Part shown: positions 54,601-64,000 of the stretch, piece after piece
Numbering within the stretch: position 1 is the first letter of the stretch
Layout of the letters: each line of letters opens with the position of its first letter
Assembly: GCA_009823395.1 (NCBI GenBank)
Contig: CM020513.1
Coordinates: 16,402,001-16,466,000 of the forward strand
Reading direction: 5' to 3'
DNA length: 64,000 nucleotides
Source of the DNA: Thamnaconus septentrionalis
Taxonomy: Eukaryota; Chordata; Actinopteri; Tetraodontiformes; Monacanthidae
Made by a program: the position numbers and the translations under genes
Notes under the pieces: generated by a model
What the model was told of the DNA's origin: nothing
Database searches by the model: none
The model's input: only the letters and a program-made list of their open reading frames with translations

Positions 54601-55020
54601 TTCCTCCTCCATGTCACCGCCTGGTGTGATCACAGCCAGCCCGAGGAAGCGCCTCTGGCAGTGTGAGCGGGAGTGTTTGTTTCCCCTCCTCTCTCCATCC
54701 TTTCTACGCCGAACCAGAACCATTTTTCTCTCCCCTCCTTCAGACTTCACATCCGGGTCATCTGCCAGTATCTGTCTCTGGCGTCTCTCTCTGCGTGTGT
54801 GTCTGACAGGGCAATAATCATCTCGTCCTCCGCCGCCGTCGCTCTACCGCAGCCCTCCGACCGACTGCGGGGCTCGCCGAGCGGACACACCGCCGAACGA
54901 CGATGAAGCCGCGGGCGCCGTGACGCCGCAGCCCCGGGGTCGCACAAAGGCGGGCGATGAGATGGTAGGAGGCTTTTCCACAGGGGGCCATCCCGCGGTG
55001 ATCCACTCGCCCTTTTAACC
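54601..55020 (+). promoter_or_regulatory. magi2: magi2 CpG-rich promoter and 5' UTR
   Basis: A sharp rise in GC and CpG content (for example GCCGCCGTCGCTCTACCGCA near 54832) directly precedes the magi2 start codon, with no TATA box. This fits a CpG-island promoter. Confidence 0.6.
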
Positions 55021-55318
55021 ATGTCTAAGAGCCTCAAGAAGAAAAACCACTGGACCAACAAAGTCCACGAAGCGGTGATAACCCGGGGGAAGGACGGCGA
55101 GCTGGGCTTCGAGCTGAGGGGCGGCGCGGAGAACGGCCAGTTCCCCCACTTCGGCGAGGTGAAGCAGGGGAAGGGGCTGATCCAGAGCGGCAAGCTGGCC
55201 CAGGATGAGCTGCTGCTCGAGGTGAACAACATGCCGGTGGCCGGGCTCACCACTCGGGACGTGCTGGCCGTGATCAAACACTGCAAAGACCCGGTCCGAC
55301 TCAAGTGTGTCAAGCAAG
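55021..55318 (+). CDS. magi2: MAGI2 scaffold protein, first coding exon (partial gene)
   Basis: An ATG at 55021 opens 99 codons plus one base, ending at a consensus donor (AAGCAAG|gtaaga). MSKSLKKKNHWTNKVHEAVI matches the MAGI2 N-terminus, followed by the atypical first PDZ domain (PDZ0): GELGFELRGGAENGQFPHFG, then ELLLEVNNMPVAGLTTRDVL and VIKHCKDPVRLKCVKQG. MAGI2 (S-SCAM) is a synaptic and podocyte scaffold with PDZ, guanylate-kinase-like and WW domains. The guanylate-kinase-like, WW and other PDZ domains lie in exons beyond the window. Its gene is extremely long in mammals, which fits the absence of exon 2 in the remaining 8.7 kb. A minus-strand open frame covering this exon is a shadow of its GC-rich coding sequence. 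Confidence 0.94.
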
Positions 55319-55386
55319 GTAAGACACGACACGACGGCGGCGGCGGGTGGTGGTGGTGGTGAGCGGCGAAGCAGCGGCGTGGAGGA

Positions 55387-55387
<1 letters not shown>

Positions 55388-55440
<53 letters not shown>
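55388..55440 (+). repeat. GT microsatellite just inside magi2 intron 1
   Basis: About 26 uninterrupted TG units, 70 bases after the exon 1 donor. Confidence 0.96.
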
Positions 55441-55442
<2 letters not shown>

Positions 55443-55834
55443 CTGCTTTGACGAAGATGTGATCAGTGCCGCCATCTGTCAGTCTGCTGTTTTTTTTTGT
55501 ATAATTATGGACGAAACACACGCCGGCACCCCGGCCGAAGCGATCGGGTTCGGTATCGGTAGGTAGCCCGGCCGGGCTACGGTGATTCCATCGCACTGTG
55601 CTTGTTTACGTCGCTGCGCTGGGTTCGATGCCCCACAACCAACCAACCAACACACCAAGCAAGTCAGCAAGCAACCCCCGCCCCTCCGGAGGGGGTGTGT
55701 CCGGCTGGCCGTCACGCCACAGCCTGCGGTTTTCCCCGTGTTGCGGTGCGAGAGGAGGGGACGAGGCTCGACCCACCGACAGGCCTGCACCGTGGACGAG
55801 GAGATGTTTGCCTCTCTGCTACTGCACACACTGA

Positions 55835-55869
<35 letters not shown>

Positions 55870-56954
55870 AAAAAAAAAAAGGCAGAATAAAGAAGAACAC
55901 GACAGTCTGCCTGCTGCCAGCCCAGACTGCACTGGCTCCTGATTAGACTTGTAGTCTGCGGTCGATTCCCTCACAACATCACATCCAGCATGATACTCGT
56001 TTTATTCCTCATCCATATTTTTGCATTCAATCTTAGCCCTCTGGTTTGTCGCCCGCCAAAAAAATAGAAGAAGCTTTGTTTCTGCTTCCTGCACCAGCTG
56101 ATGCTTTGTTTGGAAGGGAATGAACAAAAAGCAGGCCACATAGTGTGACGGAGAGCAGAAACAACAACAACCAGCCGCACCAGGTGTTGTCACTGATGGC
56201 GGGAGAGTTGCCGAAAAGTTTCCCAAACTGCTCAGCCAAGACTTTCAGAATGATGTTACAAGCAAAATAAGAAAAAAGCAAGTGATGTTTTTCCCATTTC
56301 TGCTGGCTTCCAACAAACCAAATTGCACAATTGTTTGGAAATATCTGTCAAGTGAATTCTGCACAATGTGAGACTTGCAAACGCGAGCCAGCTGGCTTAT
56401 TAATCGGCCGATCGGCTTTGTTACCGGGCACAAATCATTGCCGCCCCACAAGTGCTTGACACGCTCCCCATCTGTTGATGAAATGACTTGAGAAGTGGGA
56501 AATAATCGCGCAGGTCTGCCTCTCGAGGTCACCGTGTGAGAATTTCTGTCTTTTTTTTTTTTTTTTACGGTGGCCTGTGAGGGAGTGGAGCTGGCTGTAG
56601 TATTCCTGAGCAGCAGCAGCAGCAGCAGTGGAGCTGAGTGAGGGAGTGACCTGCTTCTGTCAGCTGGTGTCGACTGCAGGACCAGAACGTCCCGCCGAAG
56701 CAGCGTGTGAGGGAGGCGGGGAGGGAAGATGAGATGCTTATCGCCACCACTCTCCTGAGCCTCACATTATGTCCTCCTAATTGGCTAAAAGGCTGATGTG
56801 TACACACACAGCCATGAAACCTACCAGCACTGGGGCGGTTGGTTTCAGTGGCATGAGCAGTGTGTGGGGATTGTTACTCAATGGTACAATAGAACACAGT
56901 GGACCGGCTGGCTTGCCCAAAAAAAATTGTGAATAATATTTTAAAATATTAGTC

Positions 56955-57323
56955 AGGCAGACACGGTGGTGCGGTGGTTAGCGCCTGGCAGCAGTTGATC
57001 GTGAGTTTGATTCCTTTCTGTGTGGAGTTTGCAGGTTCTCCCTGTGTCTGCTGGGTTCTCCAGGTTCTCCAGCATCCTCACACAGTCCAGAAACACGCAT
57101 GTGAGGTGAATTGGAAACTCTAGATTGACACTATACATGTGTGTGTGAGAGCGAGTGGTTGATTGTCTCTGTGTGGCCCTGCGATGAACTGACCTCCTGT
57201 CCTGGGTGTCACCGCGCGTTCACCCTGTGACAGCTGGAAGAGGCTCCCAGACCCCCAAGACCCTGAGTGGAGGAGGAAGCGGGTATTGAAAATGGATGGA
57301 TGGATGGATGGATGGATGGATGT
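56955..57323 (+). mobile_element. SINE/L2-tail type retroelement
   Basis: The head has tRNA-like promoter boxes (GTGGTGCGGTGGTTAGCG and GAGTTTGATTCC). The body has the widespread fish block TGTGGAGTTTGCAGGTTCTC, then CACAGTCCAGAAACACGCAT, CCCTGCGATGAACTG and GACAGCTGGAAGAGGCTCCC. It ends in tandem GGAT units (57292-57323). This is the usual arrangement of teleost LINE2-related 3' ends and the SINEs that share them. A degraded tail of the same kind is at about 14120-14225. Confidence 0.8.
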
Positions 57324-58402
57324 ATCTTCTTATCTTCTATTATAGCTGGATTTTTTCTTGGCATCTTATTGTGATAAGGCCTCAGAGGATATTCACACAC
57401 AAAAAGGATTATCTAATGATTATGGTTATCGTCTCTGAGGGAGAAATATAGGAATATCATCTACCTATCACACTGAGAAGCAAATCGGGGGGTGGGGGGT
57501 GGGGGTAGCCCTCATCAAGCTGCTGAGCAAGACGGACTTTAGAAGATGGATGGATGGAATATTAGACAGGGTGGTTGTAAAGACATTTTAGTGACCATTG
57601 GTGACAGTAATATATCTATATATATTTTTTAGCTTTTTGAAAAAATGTTTTGCTTTGATTCTTTCTGGGGGTCTCATGGGTTAATCGGTGGAGGGTATGA
57701 GGGGCCGCGGGGTCCAGGCCCCCCAGGACCTCCCCATGTTTTGCACACTGGGCACCACCAACACACACAATCCAGTTTGTGTTTTACCACTTTTTTAAAT
57801 TCAGTTTTTTTACACTTTCCTTATTCCTGTCATGCAGTCAGGTTGGGTTTTGCCGCACCAACATTTCACTGCCATGTCACATGACGTGTGAATCTTGACT
57901 CTCCCGACGTGTGATTGGTCGGAGCGTCGGTGCTTCCAACGGTGCCTCTGCTGTGATTGATTATTGAGCCACAGCCGCCGGCAGGGTGCGAGCGTGCCAT
58001 GGACCCTGCGACGTGCATGCGTACGTGCATGCGAGGAGTCAAATGCTAACGCGTGGTGGACAGGTCGTCTATTCTCTGCCCCCCCTCCCTCTCTTATCCA
58101 TTTAAACATGAGCCTGTGTTGTATTGGACTGCCCTGCTCGGAGGAACGCCCTTCAGCTCCTCGCAGCTGTATCGACGTATCGCTCACTCGTTCTCTCAAC
58201 CCTCCCCTCCCTCTGGCCGTCTCATTGCTGTTTCACTTGCAGTGCCGGAACAGAATGTATTTATGGCGGCTGCACTCGTAGATGGTCTGCTGACACACTA
58301 TACCGAGGAGCCGTCCAGAAGCCGTCTAGTCGCTGTGTTGTGTTGTGGGGAGGCCACACAGCATGACGCACTCGTTTTTCCAATTTTGAAGTGCGCACCA
58401 AT

Positions 58403-58772
58403 CAGGCATGGGCAAACTACGGCCCGGGGGCCATATGCTGCTCGTTAAGCTTTTGAATCCGGCCCGCTGAACTTATATAAATTTTATAAATTATCTTTAT
58501 CAATTTCATCCATTTTTTCAGTGTTTTCAGAGTCATTTCAATAAAGAGCTAAACACCGTGGGGCTTCGAAGACGTTGGTTTGGTTGCAACTTTGCTTTGG
58601 TTCATTTTCAATTGACATTAAAGCAACATGTTCTCTACATATCCCATGATAGATTTTTCTCTCCTATGAGGTGGCTCACCAAAACACGCCATCCATCTGC
58701 TGCTGCTCCGGCTCCTCTTGTCACATTTTAGAACCCGGTGTGGCCCACCAGTGAAAAGTCCCCCCGCCCCAG
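58403..58772 (+). mobile_element. hAT-like non-autonomous element, copy 3
   Basis: It starts CAGGCATGGGCAAACTACGG and continues CCCGGGGGCCATATGC, AAGCTTTTGAATCCGGCCC, and ends GTGGCCCACCAGTG followed by CCCCAG. It shares both ends and several internal blocks, including ACATATCCCAT and GAGGTGGCTCAC, with the copy in the ahcyl2 intron. No transposase is encoded. Confidence 0.65.
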
Positions 58773-59843
58773 GTTAGAAGGACCTGATCTGGTCCTGAGG
58801 GAGGAGAGCGAAGTCTGATCGTCGTCCAAAAGCCGAATCCCAAGCTGCCGACTGTCGCCGGCCTGTTTCATCTCGACTCACCAGTAGGTTTTAAGAAACA
58901 AACGCAACGAGGCATCAAATACCCTTTACCTGCTTTTATTTTTCACACCAGCACATTCTCAGATTTGGGCCCAATTTATAGACCAAGCTGTGAAAACAAG
59001 CAGTGTCTAGTCTTGTGATGGGAAGGTGTTTTTTTTTTTTGCGCAGCAGTTTTTTCACAGCACGCAGGTGTGAGCCGAGAGTGTTGAGTTTCCTTCTTAT
59101 GTGCGCAGTTGTTATGACGATCAGTTAGGAATCTCAACATCCATCAGTCAACTTGTGACGATTGACTTTTGTTTTGTTTTGTTTTGTTTTTTTGCCCGAA
59201 AGTCATCATGGAGGAATAGAGGATGTGCCAGGAAACATGCTTTGACTGTGCGTCTCTAGGGGCCTGTTATTTATCCTGTTTATGTATCTGACTGCTTCAA
59301 GAGACTTGCACTCTGTCATGTAAAAGGATGTGCTGTAAATGAATCTCTACTAATAGCCGTATAAATGCATAAACATAGCAGGCCACACTGGCGAATAGGA
59401 CAGGAGTGAAACGATGCAACGCACACATTCAGCTTTTATTGTGCATTTTCTGGAGTTGTGTTTTGCAAAAAGAGACATCCCAAGGTTAGAGAGCACGTAT
59501 ATTAATTAATGAACAGAAAGATGTTCTGAAGACCTCCTGAACAAGGTTGCTTTAGTTTCAGCGACCTTTTATTGTGTCTTTTCAATGAAAAGCCAACATG
59601 TCCTCCAACATCAGTGAGTCACATCAGCGAGCATTTTTGAAATAAATGCCCTTTTCTTAAGTTATTATTGGTCACTGCGATGTATACAACCAACTGATAA
59701 ATATATCTGGTCTTTGTTCTTCTGGTGCCCACCAGCAGAAAGCAGGAGAGAAAAGCAACCGGCTGCTCGGTTCACTGAGGCAGATTTATAAAAGTGTCAT
59801 GAAGATCATAGCTGCCAAGAGGTGTTAGAACAGTATGGAGAGG

Positions 59844-59845
<2 letters not shown>

Positions 59846-59880
<35 letters not shown>
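59846..59880 (+). repeat. GT microsatellite
   Basis: About 17 uninterrupted GT units in magi2 intron 1. Confidence 0.95.
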
Positions 59881-59881
<1 letters not shown>

Positions 59882-62800
59882 TAGGTGAGAAAGAGGCGGA
59901 GGCTTGCGAGAGGAATATGCTGAGGATGTGAGAATAAATGCAAAAAATGAGAATAGAAAAATATACATTTTTAAAATGTTTGTTCCCACCTAAATGTTGT
60001 CCGTCCCTACCTCTGAGTAGCATCACCTGTTTCCCTTTAAGTGTTCTTTTTTTTTAAAAAGAAAAAAAAGAAAAAAGGACGATAGAAAAGAAGGGAATTA
60101 TCACTTAAAATGAAGTATGTTTCCATCTTAAAATAACTCTGCTCCTTTTTGTTGTCTTTGGCTTTTGTCATAAATAGCATGACACGAATGCAGGGATATA
60201 AATAATATTAATGTCAGCTATTTTTAGTCCTGCTTTTTTCATCAATACACTATTATTGGGGGACATTAGTCCAGATACTCTGATTTGCTGAAGACCAAAA
60301 TTCTGTCAAAACACTGTTTTCAGTATTTGTGCTCAGTTATATAAAAGCCATAAACAGACATTACGCCAGAGGTACTTGGCTGTTTTGTACCGTTGCCCAT
60401 CTGAAATGTATCTTTGCCTCTTATAGAGGCGAGTGTGGCGGAGCATGACCCCTGCATCTCTCTCTTCCTCTCAGGTTTATGAGGACCGTATATGCTGAGA
60501 AAAAAAGAGCCTATGAATTGAAAATGTTAACATGCCCTTTAACACCTTGGTGGAGTGCAGCCAGGCCGTGTCAAACTGCAGCAGCTCTCAGCCACGGCCT
60601 ATATAGGCCAGACCAGCAGCTGAGTGAAGGAGCCGCCAGTGAGTGGGGATTATGAATTTAAAAACTTGATCTAGAATTTAACAGTATCCATCACACTGTG
60701 TGCACTGAGGCATATTCAACATTCACAGTGGTAGATTTACCTAGCCTATTCAAATATATAGAGGGAGGCATCTAGAGTAAGCAGTGATCATTTTCTGCTA
60801 TTTGCATGAAATGTTCCCAGCACTCTGAAAAGGGTCTTCAGGGGACTTTTGATGATGTGGTGGGTGTTGCGATATCGATACAAATTCATTAATTTTAATG
60901 TTATTTCATCGTGATCATGTCTTCAATGTTTTTAAATTGGAAGGGCTGGAAAAAAAGTAAAAAAAAAAAAAAAAAATCCTAGAAAGGAGTGCAGAGAAGC
61001 AGAGAAGGAGTGTTTGATGGTGTTTGGTGAAGGCATTGGTTGGATCAGAAGGTGAAGGTTGGTGATCTTCTGGTTCTCAGCCCTTTTTCTCCTCAACTCT
61101 GATTTCCAGGCCTCGAGCTCTGCTGCCTCCACCCTAAAAATAAATGCTGCAAACTCGCCGACTGCTTGCCGTCAGAAGTAGGTTGCAACTGCTAGTAATC
61201 AGACAGTCAGGCATGCTGATGCTGGTGGCTGCTGCTGGAGGAGATAAACACACTTTAATTTTGTGCTTGTGCTTGTCGGCCTGCGGTTCAGAGGGAGCTT
61301 GACAGGCCGTCGCTTATGCTTGTTGGGTTTTGATTGGATAGTTGGAATTTGAGGGTGGAGCCTAGCCATCCTGAAATCTGAAACCAACCTCTTGGTTTAT
61401 TTGTTTATTGTAAGAGATGTGTAGAAATTGCAGCCTTGACGGTTCAGTGTGCAAGATTTAACAACATCTAGTGGTGCAGACACACAATGCAAACAAATTA
61501 GTATCTGCATATTATCACGCACAGCCTTTATGCCCATGCTCGGCCATGCCGCCATCTTGGTTATTGCCATCAAATGGTCAATTACCATGGGAATGGTCGA
61601 CTTAACGACTCGTCCAGCGGCAGACAAGCCATCACTCCTGCGTCTCTCTGCAAACATTTTTCTGCCGTCAGCAGCATTTTCCATCTGGGAGAGGCGGCTT
61701 GCCTGGAAGTGAATCCCTGTCCTCTGATGTTCCTCTTGGTTTCACATCTTTCTTACACCAGCTGTGAAGTCGGTGGGACATCACAAAACCCTGAGCTAAT
61801 CGCATCCGTATTCTGGGGTAGGGTTGGAACTCACTGAGGCAGTGTGATGCAGTGTGTTTGGACTTGTGGACCTGCTATTTATGTAAACAGTGTTTGTTAA
61901 TTAGTGACGGGCGGCCGCAGACAAATTGTTAGCAGCCACAAATGAATTTTTTTCTCTTTTTGACGCTTCCCGGCCGCCCTCGCCGTCTTACCTGTTTGCC
62001 TGCAGATCCTGTTCTTTTTACAAACATTTTACTTCCTCTTTAATGTGACTCACGCCCCCAGCAGGCTTTAAATGCGGAAAATATTGTCACGTTTTGATTC
62101 CAATCAGTCACCCAGCTGAGCTGCGCTGCCACTGCTGCTCTTAACACACCTTATAATTATTGAATCAGACTGCAGCGGCTCTCTTTTTTAAGTGACTTTA
62201 TGTCACATACATAACTCATACGTATGAATACACAAGGAAAAAAACAATACATGGTTCCATTTTAGATGTAAATATTACACACTGGGCCTTTTACAATAAA
62301 TGCTCCGTCTTGTTGTTACAGTTGATTCTACTTCAATGTTATTGATCTATGAAATTGTGCTTTGACCTTTACCCCTCAATGTCTACAGTATGTGTATATA
62401 TATATGTTTTTTATTTTTTTTCCAACCCATATGTAGGTATGTGGGTGTATTCACGTGATGATTATGCACATAAATCAAAATCAAATGCAGTTTTAAAGTG
62501 TTCTCTGCCATCTACTATTATGGCCCCTGTCTGCTGTTGGTGAGCTGCTGTTTGTGACGTCACCTGCGCAGCACTGCACTGCAGTTTGTGGGTCACACAG
62601 CAGGTTGGTTTGTATACAGTCAACTAAACTATGGCAAAGACTATAATGACTATGTTCTAACATGAGGTGTCGTCCTCCTCTCGCTACACACTGAACCTTC
62701 TCTCCTGCTCTCCTAATGTGCAGCCAGTATGTTGAGACAGATGGAGCTGAGTGAGAGAAGGTGACCTTCTCTACTTCTTATGTTGCTTTGTTGATGAGAA

Positions 62801-64000
62801 GCTTGAAGAATCCGTGCATAACACCCCGTCCAGCCGCTCTGTTGGTATTAATAACTCGGCAGGAGATGAGTTCTGTCAAAAGCGGAGGGCTATATTTTTT
62901 TTTCATTTTTTTTTTATTGAGGCTGGAAGCTGCTGGAGTTCCGCTCAGAGGATGAAACTCCAGCTCAGCCGGCCAATGACCAAGTATCTAAGTGGTCCAG
63001 TTAAGTGAATTAGGTCAATGTAATTCTCCTCACTGTGGACACGCTGCTGCTTGTGCCAGCAGCTGCATCTGTCGGCAGACTTGGGATGGACGGGGATGTG
63101 CGTCGGCGTCTCTCTAAGTCGTGATTGAAAAAAGGATTTTTTTTTTTTATATCAGAAACGTTTTCCCTGCCTCCGAGTCTGAACGCTATCCAATTTACAC
63201 CGAGCGTGATGCCGTGAAATGTGCCATCTCATTTACCCCTTTTATTAATAGAAGTGTGTGATTGGCTTGTGACGCCGTGTGACATCTCGTGGTCGCTTCA
63301 ACTGGAGGTTTGACCTTGAGATTTTTTCAGGAAAACAACCCTAGATATTTGGTGATTGACCGTCTTGATGATGAGAGTGTCAGAGTGTTGGCAAAAACAA
63401 CCAATATGTCATAAAACAATAACAACAACCATGTTTCCATCGAACACAGCTCATTTGGCTGAGCTAAAGCACCATCTTCTTATGATTATTCATTATTGTG
63501 TGTGTGTGTGTGTGTGCACGCGTGTGTGCGTGTGTGACTGTGGAAGCCATCGCTGGGCCAAAGTCAGAAACCGGCACAAAAAAACAAAAGAAGAAAACAA
63601 CAAGTTTGCAACAACAGCAGAGCGTCTGTAGAAGCAACTTGTCCCGTCGGTCTTGTTGCTGTGATGTGGTCTTTCTTTCCTGGCTTCAGCCTCTTTGTAC
63701 AGTGTGATCTAAATTCATATTTCTGGCTCGTCTACTCTGTCTCAAAATGTTATTACATCACCGGTTTGGAGCCAGCAGAAATAATCGGGCCAAAGACACC
63801 AGCGAGTTTACGCTGCGCAGCAGAGACGTGTTTTTCTCTACAGGAGGAGCGAGTGTAGAGCAACGTCCTCGTCTCTGATGTGTTTATGGTCTCGCTGCAT
63901 GTCTGGTTGCTTTGATCTTCATTTAGATGTAAGTGAGGCCATTTAGGAAGCACGACGTGACCGAGTTCAGCGCCCGTCTTATTGTGACAGATGCTGTGAA

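Larger units (their letters stand above)
55319..64000 (+). other. magi2: magi2 intron 1 (continues past the window)
   Basis: No second exon is recognisable. It contains GT/CA repeats (55388-55440, 55836-55866, 59846-59880, 63497-63535), a SINE/L2-type element (56955-57323), a hAT-like element (58403-58772) and T/A homopolymers. Other open frames here lack family features. Confidence 0.7.

Noticed and set aside
54747..55596. Minus-strand open frames of 193-242 residues
   Set aside because: They are shadows of the GC-rich magi2 promoter and first exon plus the adjacent GT repeat.

Overview
This is nuclear DNA from a ray-finned fish, probably a percomorph teleost. The evidence is split genes with vertebrate exon structures, short introns in ahcyl2, fish-type SINE/L2 3' tails ending in GGAT repeats, hAT-derived MITEs and many GT/CA microsatellites. 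There are no prokaryotic operons, phage or CRISPR arrays.

Layout, left to right. (1) The left edge holds a CpG-rich, promoter-like segment with a possible first exon of an unidentified minus-strand gene (about 90-400). (2) ube2h (+) is complete: seven coding exons at 3425-8797 encode a 183-residue E2 enzyme, followed by a long 3' UTR. (3) A TATA promoter and spliced-looking first exon (about 12.78-12.94 kb, +) precede the compact sensory microRNA cluster mir-183 / mir-96 / mir-182 (+, 14.77-15.22 kb). (4) ahcyl2 (-) is complete: 17 coding exons counting one of two alternative first exons, CDS 18199-24517. Its last two introns are both of the GC-AG type. (5) chrm2 (-) is a muscarinic M2-type receptor in three coding exons (27436-29991). 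(6) gnai1 (+) is complete: eight exons at 40783-47992 encode 354 residues. (7) magi2 (+) contributes its first coding exon (55021-55318), and the rest of the window is its first intron.

Functionally, an acetylcholine receptor that signals through Gi lies head-to-head with the gene for its cognate alpha subunit, Gi alpha 1. In human these two genes lie far apart on chromosome 7. The position of the microRNA cluster downstream of ube2h on the same strand matches the human arrangement as I recall it. Consensus CTCF-like motifs occur in four intergenic spaces, including a convergent pair at 17.80/17.92 kb. Most of the remaining sequence (24.6-27.4, 30-40, 49.6-54.6 and 55.4-64 kb) has no coding region I can support.

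Exon boundaries were read by eye from splice sites, reading phase and comparison with family sequences I know. No search or folding program was run.
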